In this document: piece by piece, positions 1-8,125 of the stretch
Layout: every line of letters starts with the position of its first letter
Numbering within the stretch: the stretch's first letter is position 1
DNA from: an uncultured Mailhella sp.
GTDB lineage: Bacteria > Desulfobacterota > Desulfovibrionia > Desulfovibrionales > Desulfovibrionaceae
NCBI RefSeq assembly: GCF_963931295.1
Contig: NZ_OZ007001.1
Span: 2,869,001-2,933,000 of the forward strand
Direction of reading: 5' to 3'
Length of the DNA: 64,000 nt
Position numbers and translations under genes: made by a program
Notes under the pieces: model-generated
Told to the model about the DNA's origin: nothing
Database searches by the model: none
What the model saw: the letters and a program-made list of their open reading frames with translations, nothing else

Positions 1-859
1 CGAGCGCTTCCAGCGGATCGGCGTTTTCGTCGATCATGAGGCGCACCTTTTTGTAGCAGGAGCAGTTGTCCAGGCAGACCACGCTTGCGCCGCATTCTTC
101 CAGAAGCTGCACCGCCTTGTGGGATCCGAGCCCCACGGGCACGCCGGTGAGAAGGATGCGCGGCGCGGATTCGGCAAAGGGGCTTTCGCCGTCTGCGCCC
201 ACTTCGCGGGCGATGTCCTCCAGAAGTTCCGAAGCCTTGTCCCAGTCCGGCACGAAGGAGGCGCGATGCGCGATTTCCATGAGCTGCATGCCGGAAAGAG
301 GCGAAGGCTTGCGCCTGGCCAGATCGAGCACGCTTTTCAGCGCGCGGCGGAAGCGGTTGGCCGTGCGTATGGCGCTTCTCAGTTCCGCTTCGCCTATGGA
401 AACGTGGAAGCGCTGTTCGAGCTCCCGCACCAGGCGTTCATACTGTTCCTTCCAGTAGCGGAGTGCGGATTCGTTCTGAATCTGCGGCAGTTGCAGGATG
501 AACATGGGCTTGCGTTCGGCCAGAAGCTCAAACATCTTTTTCTTGCCGTCGCAGGTGGTGTCGGCAATGACGATGTCGGAGGCGGCGAGATACGGGCAGC
601 TGTCCTCAAGGGCAAAGCCGAAGCTGCTCTTGATGAGCGGGCAGAGCGAGCGGGGCAGCATGCTCTCTGCGGCGGGAATGGAGTCGTTTTTCGTGCCGCA
701 CAGCGACACGGGCACGGCTCCGGCGGCGAGCGCAATTTCCAGAGGGGAGTATATGCAGTACTGGCCGACGACCTTTTTTCCGGCCTGCTTCGCTTCCTGA
801 AGGGCCAGAACGTTGCGGTCGGTGATGTCCTTGAATCGTTCAATGCTGGGATGCGTCAT
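1..859 (-). CDS. 2-hydroxyacyl-CoA dehydratase family protein (HgdB/YjiM-like, possibly double-cubane), C-terminus cut by window edge
   Basis: The reading frame starts at an ATG preceded by GGGGGAAC and stays open to position 1, giving about 286 residues of a protein that continues outside the window. It reads like the D-component of 2-hydroxyacyl-CoA dehydratases and double-cubane cluster proteins: an early VGQYCIYSPLEIALAAGAVP segment, then cysteines in SLCGTK, SLCPLIKSSFGF and ADTTCDGKKKM. In this family such cysteines hold [4Fe-4S] or double [8Fe-9S] clusters, and a dedicated ATPase delivers low-potential electrons. That ATPase is encoded 9 bases upstream, so the two are almost certainly co-transcribed. 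No second dehydratase subunit is seen here, which favours a YjiM/double-cubane-type reductase over a true CoA-ester dehydratase. The substrate cannot be told from sequence. Confidence 0.85.
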   Translation of the reverse strand, partial: MTHPSIERFKDITDRNVLALQEAKQAGKKVVGQYCIYSPLEIALAAGAVPVSLCGTKNDSIPAAESMLPRSLCPLIKSSFGFALEDSCPYLAASDIVIADTTCDGKKKMFELLAERKPMFILQLPQIQNESALRYWKEQYERLVRELEQRFHVSIGEAELRSAIRTANRFRRALKSVLDLARRKPSPLSGMQLMEIAHRASFVPDWDKASELLEDIAREVGADGESPFAESAPRILLTGVPVGLGSHKAVQLLEECGASVVCLDNCSCYKKVRLMIDENADPLEAL

Positions 860-868
860 GAGTTCCCC

Positions 869-1639
869 CTATGGGCGCGCGGCAATGAGCGCCGCGCCCA
901 GAGCTCCGATGGTTTGCGGTTGTTCGGCAACGTTGATTTTTGCGCCGAGCTCTTCGGCAAGACGGGCGGCAAAGGCAGGCATGGATGCGAGGCCGCCCGT
1001 GAAGGTGTATTCGCCGCGGCAGGCGATGCGCCGGGAAAGCGTGACCATGCGTCTGGCCAGCGAGCGGAACACGCCGGCGGCCACGTCTTCGGGCTTGGCG
1101 CCCTGCGCAAGAAGCCCCACGATTTCCGTTTCGGCGAACACGGCGCACATGCTCGAAATGTCCGTGGGATGTCCTTTGGCGGCGGCTTCGTCGAGTTCGG
1201 GAAGGTCCATGCCCAGAATGCCGGAGAGCACCTGAAGAAAGCGTCCGGTGCCGGCCGCGCACTTGTCGTTCATGACGAAATCCTGCACGAGGCCGTCGGC
1301 GTCCACGGCAATGGCCTTGCTGTCCTGCCCGCCGATGTCCAGCACCACGCCGGTGCGGGGAAAAAGATGCACGGCCCCGAGCGCGTGACAGGTGATCTCC
1401 GTGACGCTTTTGTTTGCAAAGGGCAGGGCAATGCGTCCGTAGCCCGTGCCGACGATGCGCTTGAGCGACGCGCGCTCCACGCCAGCCGCCGAACAGGCCC
1501 TGTCGAGGGCCTCTTCTCCGGCCTGACGGGGGTTCCACCCCGTGGGAAGAACGGCATGGGACAGAATGGTTGAGGACTGTTCGTCCAGAATCACCGCTTT
1601 TGCGGCCACCGAGCCTACGTCAACGCCAGCCACCGGCAT
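869..1639 (-). CDS. acyl-CoA dehydratase activase (BadF/BadG/HgdC ATPase family, YjiL-like)
   Basis: This 256-residue protein is an ATPase of the ASKHA fold that feeds electrons to 2-hydroxyacyl-CoA dehydratase-type partners. It opens with the phosphate-binding segment GVDVGSVAAKAV, followed by GTGYGR and DIGGQDSKAI. The two cluster cysteines expected of the family are visible in NDKCAAGTGRFL and SSMCAVFAETEI; in the homodimer they would bridge one [4Fe-4S] cluster. A late phosphate motif (FTGGLASMP) and a C-terminal GALGAALIA complete the fold. Length is normal for a single-domain activase. The ATG is preceded by GGAGAACA. It lies between yedF upstream and the dehydratase-like gene 9 bases downstream, so it is presumably the activator of that protein. 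Confidence 0.92.
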   Translation of the reverse strand: MPVAGVDVGSVAAKAVILDEQSSTILSHAVLPTGWNPRQAGEEALDRACSAAGVERASLKRIVGTGYGRIALPFANKSVTEITCHALGAVHLFPRTGVVLDIGGQDSKAIAVDADGLVQDFVMNDKCAAGTGRFLQVLSGILGMDLPELDEAAAKGHPTDISSMCAVFAETEIVGLLAQGAKPEDVAAGVFRSLARRMVTLSRRIACRGEYTFTGGLASMPAFAARLAEELGAKINVAEQPQTIGALGAALIAARP

Positions 1640-1705
1640 GTTGTTCTCCTTGTCTTGCCCGCCGCTTCGACGGTCTGAGGAGCGTCGGAGCGGCGGCGTG
1701 ATGGG

Positions 1706-2308
1706 TTACGGACGGATGACCTTGTCGGCCAGGTCGAGACTGGTGACGATGTCCAGCATGTTGGTGGTCTCGCCGACCTGCTTCTGTTCGGTGAGATGGA
1801 AGAATTCCAGGCAGGTGCCGCACACGAGAATGCTTACGCCGGAGGCTTCGAGCTTTTTGAGGGCGTCGAGGGCCTTGCCGGGCGTGGAGGCGAGGCGCAC
1901 GCCGCCGTTGACCATGACGATGCGCCACAGCTCGTTCATTTCGGGCAGCGTGGAGAGAAAATTGCCCATGAGTTTGGCGCCGAGTTCGTCGCTGCCGGCG
2001 CCGATGACGTCGGAGGTGAGCAGCACCAGCGTCTTGCCGGATCGGGGCGCGCCGGCTTCGGCAATGATTTCTTCGGCCTCGGCGCAGTTGATGCCGGCCT
2101 TGCGGCCGCAGACCTTCCATTCGGAGTCGCCGGTCTTCTTGATTTCCGCAACGTAGCCGGAACGGCTGAGGAAACGGCTGACGTTTTCGGTGGCGGGCAC
2201 GTTGTCCACGCAGACGTCGATGGCGTCGGGGGCGTCTTTCAACGCGTCGCGGGTACGGATGACGGGTTCGGGGCAGGCCAGACCACGGCAGTCGAGAGAA
2301 ACGGACAT
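1706..2308 (-). CDS. yedF: sulfurtransferase-like selenium metabolism protein YedF
   Basis: The product is 200 residues with two parts. Residues 1-75 are a TusA-like domain with the signature DCRGLACPEPV, whose Cys12 in the CPxP motif is the usual persulfide or perselenide carrier. From about residue 95 a DsrE-like domain follows (LVLLTSDVIGAGSDELGAKLM, then ILVCGTCLEFF with two cysteines). This two-domain order is diagnostic of YedF, which is linked to selenium use although its reaction is not settled. The chosen ATG has a clear GGAGGTTCC just upstream; a longer in-frame extension to 2491 lacks any support. The gene sits 66 bases upstream of the activase and would be first of a three-gene operon. 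Confidence 0.9.
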   Translation of the reverse strand: MSVSLDCRGLACPEPVIRTRDALKDAPDAIDVCVDNVPATENVSRFLSRSGYVAEIKKTGDSEWKVCGRKAGINCAEAEEIIAEAGAPRSGKTLVLLTSDVIGAGSDELGAKLMGNFLSTLPEMNELWRIVMVNGGVRLASTPGKALDALKKLEASGVSILVCGTCLEFFHLTEQKQVGETTNMLDIVTSLDLADKVIRP

Positions 2309-2610
2309 GGAACCTCCAGAGAACAGCGTTACAGGGTGAGAACGCGCGTCCTTCGTGAACGCGCGCCGATGTGCGGGCGTCGCCGAAACAGGGAAAGGGA
2401 AAATGCCCTCCGGCAGGCGGCCGCGCATCGGATGGATGAAAAAGCGGCGTCGGGCTGCGCGCGGCGTGCTGTGCGGGAAACATGGCGACACGGCGGGCGC
2501 AAAGCGGGCAAGGGCGCAAAAAAAGCGCTCTTTACGGAATCTGCGACCGGAAAGAGCGCTGGAACGGCGAAAATCGGAATCGTAATCGAGACTGATGCCG
2601 TTTAATGTCC

Positions 2611-2643
2611 AAGAAAGAAACTCTTCCTGTCACAGAGGAAGAG
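2611..2643 (-). terminator. intrinsic terminator-like hairpin after the 36-codon ORF
   Basis: An 8-bp perfect stem (CTCTTCCT / AGGAAGAG) with a 7-base loop is followed on the minus strand by TTTCTTTCTT. It begins three bases after the TGA of the small ORF and about 300 bases before yedF. It could end a short transcript or act as a leader attenuator for yedF. Confidence 0.55.
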
Positions 2644-2646
2644 AAT

Positions 2647-2757
2647 TCAGGTGAAGGGAAGCTTGAACATGGACATCATCATGGCAAAAGACGGCGGGCC
2701 GCAACAGGTCTGCGGCGAAAAAACGGATTCTTTTGAAATAAAAAATTCGGACGGCAT
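2647..2757 (-). CDS. candidate 36-residue protein with a CCGPP motif
   Basis: A 36-codon ORF runs ATG to TGA and contains QTCCGPPSFAMMM in its middle. No family is recognised. Support is contextual: a good promoter match ends one base upstream of the ATG and a hairpin plus T-rich tract starts three bases after the stop. If the promoter is used, the ATG would be nearly leaderless or lie upstream of the start site, and no strong ribosome-binding site is visible; both weaken the case. Frame stays open further upstream, so another start such as a TTG in the promoter-like segment is possible. It points toward yedF, whose product handles selenium or sulfur through cysteine. It may also be a non-coding leader RNA. 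Confidence 0.35.
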   Translation of the reverse strand: MPSEFFISKESVFSPQTCCGPPSFAMMMSMFKLPFT

Positions 2758-2758
2758 G

Positions 2759-2787
2759 GTTATTCCACAACTTGATGGAGCTGTCAA
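2759..2787 (-). promoter_or_regulatory. sigma-70-type promoter candidate toward yedF
   Basis: On the minus strand TTGACA is followed after exactly 17 bases by AATAAC. The -35 is perfect, the -10 is 4 of 6. It lies about 450 bases before yedF and directly before the small CC-motif ORF. Confidence 0.5.
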
Positions 2788-3076
2788 CGAAGTACAGTTT
2801 TGTGTAATTTTTTTACTTAGTTGCGAATAAAATCACATATCTTGCAGGCACAGGTCGGCAGCCTGAATGCGCTGACGAAGCGCCGCCCATGATGAGAGAG
2901 GTTCCGACGAGAGGATGAGCGTCAATGCCGGACGCGCGGCGGGGAAAAAGGCCCCGGATCGATGCGGGGGAGAGGGCGTTTTCAGAAAAAAATGCCTGTC
3001 CGGCAGTCGTCGGGCAGGAGAACGCGACGCCTGCCGCAAGGGAAAAGAGGCGCACGAAGGGCACCTGGGCGCGTTT

Positions 3077-3395
3077 GACCCGGGAGCGCGGAAGAGATGT
3101 GCCTCCAGTGCCGCTTCGCCGGGGCAGCCTGCTCCAGACTCGCGCGGAAGGAGGTTGCCGCGTCAAAAACGCTCGCCCGTATTGTGGGCGTGACCCAGTC
3201 GCGCGGAAGGCTGTCCGACTCGTCTGCCATCTTTACCCGCAAGGGGCCTGACCTCAGCGCGCCCGGAAGGCTGTGCGCGCGGCGGACATGAGGCCGCGGC
3301 CAGGTGATCTGATCCCGGCGTGCAGAAGACGGGGCATAACGACCGTTGTGTTCTTTCTTCAAGATTCATTCCTGACCTGGGCGTTCGGAAGAGCG
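3077..3395. repeat. six degenerate ~60-bp repeats upstream of rlmH
   Basis: A motif of the form GACC(C/T)-N4-8-GCGCGGAAGG recurs with its GGAAG (one copy AGAAG) core at 3090, 3146, 3205, 3265, 3324 and 3387. The steps are 56, 59, 60, 59 and 63 bases. Four of the six copies have GACC about 9-14 bases before the core; copy 2 has GACT and copy 5 GATC. The copies are diverged outside this motif, and the array stops about 50 bases before rlmH. It does not look like CRISPR (repeats too variable) or coding sequence. Confidence 0.5.
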
Positions 3396-3447
3396 CCCGG
3401 GGGCGTCTTCGCTTGCGTCCGGCGCGGGGGCAGTTTATAAGAGCCGC

Positions 3448-3924
3448 ATGAGTTTGAAACCCTTGCGCATCATGACTGTCGGCAGGCCGCACGCGTCGTT
3501 CTGGAAGGACGCCTCGGCCCATTATCTGGAACGCCTTTCCCGCTGGCGGCAGGTGACGGACACCGTCATCCGCGATTCCGATCCTGCGCTCCCGGTCAGC
3601 CGGCGCGTGGAGGATGAGGGAAAGCGTATCCTTGCGGCTTTGACGCCGCAGGATGTCGTGGTCTGTCTCGATGAGAAGGGGCGTTCCATGACGTCCCGGG
3701 AGTTTTCCCGCTTTCTCGACGGGCTTTCGTCGGACGCCACGCGTCGCCCGTGCTTCATCGTGGGAGGGCCGTTCGGCCTGCACGAGAGCGTGCGTCAGAA
3801 GGCGCGGCATCTCATAGCCTTCGGCCCGCAGACCTTGCCGCATGAGCTGGCCCGCGTGGTGTTGCTGGAGCAGCTTTACCGCGCGGAAACGCTGCTTCGG
3901 AACATGCCGTATCATCACGATTAA
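3448..3924 (+). CDS. rlmH: 23S rRNA (pseudouridine1915-N3)-methyltransferase RlmH
   Basis: The 158-residue product matches the size and motifs of RlmH, the small SPOUT methyltransferase that adds a methyl group to N3 of pseudouridine 1915 in helix 69 of 23S rRNA. The trefoil-knot SAM site is visible: VVCLDEKG in the middle, CFIVGGPFGLHESV, then LPHELARVVLLEQLYRAETLLRNMPYHHD, whose C-terminal tail (YHHD) is typical of the family. The start ATG is preceded by a modest AAGAG. The gene stands alone on the plus strand, facing recN. It follows the 60-bp repeat array by about 50 bases. Confidence 0.95.
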   Translation: MSLKPLRIMTVGRPHASFWKDASAHYLERLSRWRQVTDTVIRDSDPALPVSRRVEDEGKRILAALTPQDVVVCLDEKGRSMTSREFSRFLDGLSSDATRRPCFIVGGPFGLHESVRQKARHLIAFGPQTLPHELARVVLLEQLYRAETLLRNMPYHHD

Positions 3925-4641
3925 GGAAAGAAGCGCACGATCGACAAAGAATGAAGCGGCACGACTCACGCAAAGTCGGCGCGGAAGCGCTCGCCGTTCC
4001 CTTGCCCCTTTATCCGTGACGCACACGCCTCCCGTTCGGGAGGGCCGGGGATGTCGGCGACCTTCGCCCGGGCTTTTGGGGGGAGTCCGCCCGCAAAAGT
4101 GATGCTCTGCCGGAAAAGGGGACTTCCGCCGTTGTTTGCGTGCCTCGCCGGCGGGCGAGCCGCCTTTTTGCTTTCGGCGCAACGGGCGAAACAGGCGAGA
4201 GTCCGCCTGCGGCAAGGATGTGTCCACGAACATTGTTGTTCCGACCTGCCGGGGGCGTCTTCTTCCAAGTCGTGCGCGGAATGTGCTCGGATATCTTTCG
4301 GGATTTTGCCCGGGCGGCGCTTTCCGCCCTGTCGTCTGCCCCGTCGGCGCGCAGGAGGGGGGGGAAATGCCGCTTCCGGATCAAGCCGGGGAAATGTCGG
4401 CGGAGTGCCTGCCCCTGAAATTCGCCTTCCCGCCGTGAGTGATGCGGCAGCGGAATGACTCTGCTCCTGCTGCCCTGCACGGGACGTTGCGGCAGCGGTG
4501 ACGGCGCAGGCAGAAGGGAATAAAGACGGGCCTCGATGGCGCGCCAAGCACAAACGCGCGGCGCAGGCCCCGGAGTCGCTCAGCCTTGCCCCTTCACATC
4601 TGCCTGGCCTTTCGGCCGTGCCCGGCTTTTGTGGCGACGCC
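3925..4641. other. 717-bp gap between convergent rlmH and recN
   Basis: No gene is supported; frames here are low-complexity, Arg/Pro/Ala-rich and have no recognisable domain. A palindrome CCTCCCG-TT-CGGGAGG sits near 4027-4042 and a terminator-like hairpin at 4150-4169. Confidence 0.5.
4150..4169 (+). terminator. possible rlmH terminator
   Basis: GGCGG-GCGAG-CCGCC followed by TTTTT on the plus strand, about 225 bases after the rlmH stop. The stem is only 5 bp, so this is tentative. Confidence 0.4.
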
Positions 4642-6294
4642 TCATCCATGCGCCACCGCCGCCGGAGCCAATGACGGCTGTTCGGCCCAGCACTCTTCAC
4701 CCGCCATGCGCCGAAGTTCGGCTTCCCGGGATCTGGCGTCCAGCGGACGGCACAGCGTGAAGGTTTCGTTGTTGCGTATTTCCTTGGACACCTGAAAATG
4801 CTGGGCGGCGCGCGCGGCGATCTGCGGCCAGTGCGTGATGACGAGAAGCTGACGGCGCGAAGCCAGATCATGCAGCCTGTCGGACACGCGGTTCAGCGTC
4901 ATGCCGCCCACGCCGGCGTCCACTTCGTCGAAAATAAGGGTGGCGTCTTCGTTTGTGGATTGCACGCCCACCACGGCCAGAAGGAAGCGGGAAAGTTCGC
5001 CGCCCGAGGCAATTTTGTCCAGCGGCTGCGGGCGCTGTCCGGGGTTCGGGGCCCAGAGCAGACGGTAGCGGTCTTCCATGCAGGCGGGGCAGATGACCTT
5101 GACCTTGTCCTCCACCTGCGGCCACAGCTCGTGAGGCGTGCTTTCCGGCTCCACGCGCACCTGTTCGGAAAAACCGAGCCCGGACAGTTCCCTCTCCAGC
5201 GCGGTGCAGAAGCGCGCGGCGGCCTCCCGGCGCAACTCGTTGCATTCCTCAAGCGTTGCATGAAGTTTTTTGGCGAGTTCGCGTTCCTGCTTTTCCAGGC
5301 GGTGCAGGTCCAGACCGCAGGCGTCCAGAAAGGAAAGGTTTTCCGTGATCTCGTCGCGAAGGCGCAGAATTTCCGGAATGCTGCGGCGCATGCGGCGCTT
5401 GAGCTGCGAGAGCTCGTAGAGACGGGCTTCCAGCTCGTCGGGATCGTATTCGCAGTCGGAGGAGGGCGTGCTGCGGAAGCGCCGCGTCAGTTCCCGGGCT
5501 TCTTCTTCAAAGTTGAGCAGCGCGTCGAGGGAAGGTGAAAAGCTTTCGTCGTCCTGAATCAGCGAGTGCAGAATTTTTTCCAGTTCCCCGAGAAGGGCGG
5601 CAAGCCCCGCGCCCTCGCCCCCGAGCATGAGTTCCAGCCCCTGCTCGTACTGCGCGCGCAGATGCTCCACGTTCTTGAGCTCGGCGCGCGCCTGCTCCAG
5701 GCGTTCTTCCTCGCCTTCTTCCGGCGCAACCTTTTCTATTTCCTTCTGCTGCATTTCCAGCAGCTCCCGCTTCTCGCTCAGCATGTCCATGCGTTCCAGC
5801 AGCTTGCGCCGCTGTTCGCCCACGTCCTTGAGCTCGCGCACCAGGGCGTCCTTGCGGCTGACGATGGACGGGTCGGGCAGGAAGGCGTCGATGAGCGCCG
5901 CCTGATAGGAAGGTTGAAGAAGCCGCTGCTGCCCGTGCTGACTCACATGAAAGAGCAGCGCAGGACGCAGCGCGCGCACGGCGTCCTGCGAGGTAAGAGA
6001 GCCGTTGAGGAAGAAATGACTGCGCCCGGACGCGGCGGACAGTTCCCGGCGGAGCACGATTTCCTCTTCGCCCTCGGGACCCTGACGGGTGAACAGGGCC
6101 TCTACCTGCGCCTTGTCCCGCCCGGGACGCACCATGTCGGTGGCGAGTCTGTCGCCGAGAACGAAGTTGATGGCCTTGAGAATGAAACTTTTACCGGCGC
6201 CGGTTTCACCCGTGAGAACGTTCATGCCGTCCCCGAATTCCAGTTCCATGTCGTCGATGAGGGCAAGGCCGCGTATGCGCAGATATTCCAGCAT
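4642..6294 (-). CDS. recN: DNA repair protein RecN
   Basis: This 550-residue SMC-like ATPase acts in double-strand break repair. The N-terminal half-ATPase shows LRIRGLALIDDMELEFGDG and the Walker A GETGAGKS near residue 35. A coiled-coil arm follows (about residues 140-350, rich in Glu, Leu and Arg). The C-terminal half carries the ABC signature ASGGELSRFLLAV, Walker B ATLIFDEVDAGVGG and the late His in VITHWPQIAARA. The start was set at MLEYLRIRG, which matches the usual RecN beginning; a 25-residue upstream extension is possible but untypical. Length is normal. It is the only gene of its transcription unit, with about 630 bases of non-coding DNA upstream. Confidence 0.95.
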   Translation of the reverse strand: MLEYLRIRGLALIDDMELEFGDGMNVLTGETGAGKSFILKAINFVLGDRLATDMVRPGRDKAQVEALFTRQGPEGEEEIVLRRELSAASGRSHFFLNGSLTSQDAVRALRPALLFHVSQHGQQRLLQPSYQAALIDAFLPDPSIVSRKDALVRELKDVGEQRRKLLERMDMLSEKRELLEMQQKEIEKVAPEEGEEERLEQARAELKNVEHLRAQYEQGLELMLGGEGAGLAALLGELEKILHSLIQDDESFSPSLDALLNFEEEARELTRRFRSTPSSDCEYDPDELEARLYELSQLKRRMRRSIPEILRLRDEITENLSFLDACGLDLHRLEKQERELAKKLHATLEECNELRREAAARFCTALERELSGLGFSEQVRVEPESTPHELWPQVEDKVKVICPACMEDRYRLLWAPNPGQRPQPLDKIASGGELSRFLLAVVGVQSTNEDATLIFDEVDAGVGGMTLNRVSDRLHDLASRRQLLVITHWPQIAARAAQHFQVSKEIRNNETFTLCRPLDARSREAELRRMAGEECWAEQPSLAPAAVAHG

Positions 6295-6880
6295 GCTGTC
6301 ACCAGAAAAAAGGTTGCGGGGGACAAACCCCGATGGAATATCTTTCGTTGAAAAAACGGGAAAAGTCAAGATTAAATTTATTTTTGCTTCAACTAAAAAT
6401 TGATTTATCAGGAATGATTGTTCAGCTGGGTTGAGGTCTGCGTCGGGAGCGTGTTTTCCGGCGCGGGCGAAACATGGAGAAGGCGGGCGGGCTGCTTTGG
6501 AGGGCGCGGCGTCGGCAGCTCGTCAGAAGTCGGAACGGGAATGCGCGCGAGGCACGGGAAAACGCGTCGGACACAGGCAGAAGGGGCCCGCGGAATCCGT
6601 GCGGGCTCTGCGCTGTGCGGGGAGCGCGGAGCGCGCAGACCGAACGTCGGCGGAAGCGTTGTCGCTCGACGGCAAGTTCCCCGGAGGGGAGCAGTCCGGC
6701 GTCGACCGGCAAGGGCTGATTGGCAAGAGGCAGAAGGGCATTACGGGGAGGCCGGGGGCTTGCGCCGAAAATCAGCACGGACGCGCGCAGCGAGAGTCCG
6801 CCGCATGCAGGTTATTTTTCAGGCTCCGCTTTCTCCTGTTGAACGGACGCGCGCAGGCTCGGACTAATGGAACAGGGCGC
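6295..6880. other. gap between recN and the aminotransferase terminator
   Basis: The part next to recN (6350-6420) is AT-rich and probably holds its promoter; on the minus strand TTGACT near 6365 is a -35 candidate but no convincing -10 follows at 17 bases. The remainder is GC-rich with no recognisable gene. Confidence 0.4.
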
Positions 6881-6921
6881 AAAAAAGCCCGGGAGCGCAA
6901 ACGGCGACGCGCGTCCCGGGC
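6881..6921 (-). terminator. terminator after the aminotransferase gene
   Basis: On the minus strand GCCCGGGA pairs with TCCCGGGC across a 25-base partly self-pairing loop and is followed by TTTTTT. It starts 8 bases after the stop codon. Confidence 0.75.
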
Positions 6922-6928
6922 GGAGAAG

Positions 6929-8125
6929 CTATCCCTTGAGGGCTTTGCGGAACCCTTCGGCGGAGCGTTCTATGACGGCGTCTTCCACGGCGAAGGACAG
7001 ACGGAAGTAGCCGGGGAAGCCGAAGCCCGAGCTAGGCACGGCGAGCACGAGGTTGTTCGTGAGGCGTTCCACGATGGCCTTGTCGTCGCCGCCGGGAGCC
7101 TTGGGGAAGAAGTAGAACGTTCCCTTGGGCAGCGTGAACTCGTAGCCTGCGTCCGCCAAAATGGCGGCGAGCTTGTTGCGGCGGTTGGTGTAGATGGCAA
7201 GCGCCGCGTCCGTGGACGTGCCGAGACAGTCGGCCATGAGGTACTGGCCCACCACGGGAGGATTCACGAAGCCGAGCACGCGGTTGGAGAAGATGAGGCC
7301 GTCCATGAGCTGATCGGCGTGTTCCATGGCCGGGTTGACGGCGATGTAGCCCACGCGTTCGCCCGCCATGCCGTAGTTCTTGGCAAAGGAGCTGATGACC
7401 ACGCTGTACTTGTAGAGCGGCAGCGCGGCGGGCACTTCAATGCCGTCGTAGGCGAGGAAGCGGTAGGGTTCGTCGGCCACCAGATAGATGATGCGGCCGA
7501 TGCGCTTCGAGGCTTCCTCCAGCATGGCGGCGAGGCTCTTGATGTCCTCTTCGGAATAGACCGCGCCCGAGGGGTTGTTGGGCGAGTTGATGATGACGGC
7601 GCGGGTGCGCGGCGTGACGGCTGCGGCCAGAGTCTCCACGTCGGGGCCGAAGTCTTCGGCGCGGCAGGGCACGGGATGAAGCGTGCCGCCGTGATTGCCC
7701 ACATAGAAGCGGTATTCGCCGAAGAAGGGAGCCACGGTGAGCACTTCGTCGCCGGGTTCGAGCACGGTGTGGAAGAAGGCGTTCATCACGCCGGCCGCGC
7801 CGCAGCCGAGCATGACGTGCTTGGCTTCAAGGGCGGTTTTCTGCTGGCTGCTCAGCCAGGCGGCCAGTTTTTCGCGCGCCCAGGAGAAGCCGGCGTTGGG
7901 CATGTAGCCCAGAATGCCCGGTTCGGACATGCGCGCGGCCAGGGCGGTCATGGCGCGGGCCGCTTCGGCGGGCGGAGCGAGATCGGGATTGCCGAGGCTG
8001 AAGTCGCACACGGCGTCGTCGCCGTATTTCTTGCGCAGTTCGATGCCGGCCTCGAACATGCGGCGGATCATGGATCCCTGAGAGAGGTTCTGCTCCATGG
8101 CGGAGCTGATGACGGAAGCGGACAT
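6929..8125 (-). CDS. class I/II pyridoxal-phosphate aminotransferase (internal start version)
   Basis: Read from the ATG at 8125 this is a 398-residue fold-type I aminotransferase of the aspartate aminotransferase superfamily. Typical marks are FSLGNPDLAPP, GYMPNAG, the Asn loop INSPNNPSGAVYS, the Asp in YLVADEPYRF, the cofactor lysine in SSFAKNYGMAGERVGY, and the C-terminal substrate Arg region GYFRLSFA. Substrate is not predictable. A strong AAGGAGTG lies 4 bases before this ATG, which argues that ribosomes start here. However, the same frame is open upstream through a CbiK domain (see the next entry), so the enzyme may also exist as a fusion. Confidence 0.85.
   Translation of the reverse strand: MSASVISSAMEQNLSQGSMIRRMFEAGIELRKKYGDDAVCDFSLGNPDLAPPAEAARAMTALAARMSEPGILGYMPNAGFSWAREKLAAWLSSQQKTALEAKHVMLGCGAAGVMNAFFHTVLEPGDEVLTVAPFFGEYRFYVGNHGGTLHPVPCRAEDFGPDVETLAAAVTPRTRAVIINSPNNPSGAVYSEEDIKSLAAMLEEASKRIGRIIYLVADEPYRFLAYDGIEVPAALPLYKYSVVISSFAKNYGMAGERVGYIAVNPAMEHADQLMDGLIFSNRVLGFVNPPVVGQYLMADCLGTSTDAALAIYTNRRNKLAAILADAGYEFTLPKGTFYFFPKAPGGDDKAIVERLTNNLVLAVPSSGFGFPGYFRLSFAVEDAVIERSAEGFRKALKG

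Larger units (their letters stand above)
2309..3060. other. intergenic stretch upstream of yedF
   Basis: Apart from the promoter, micro-ORF and terminator between 2611 and 2787, nothing convincing is seen. The AT-rich patch at about 2735-2830 contrasts with GC-rich surroundings and is where regulatory signals concentrate. Open frames here have no family resemblance. Confidence 0.4.

Noticed and set aside
119..1573. 484-codon plus-strand frame opposite the dehydratase and activase
   Set aside because: Shadow frame; the minus strand has cluster cysteines and ribosome-binding sites.
3077..3395. 60-bp periodic array considered as CRISPR or integron attC sites
   Set aside because: Repeats are too degenerate for CRISPR and there are no cas genes; attC sites would flank gene cassettes, not 60-base units.
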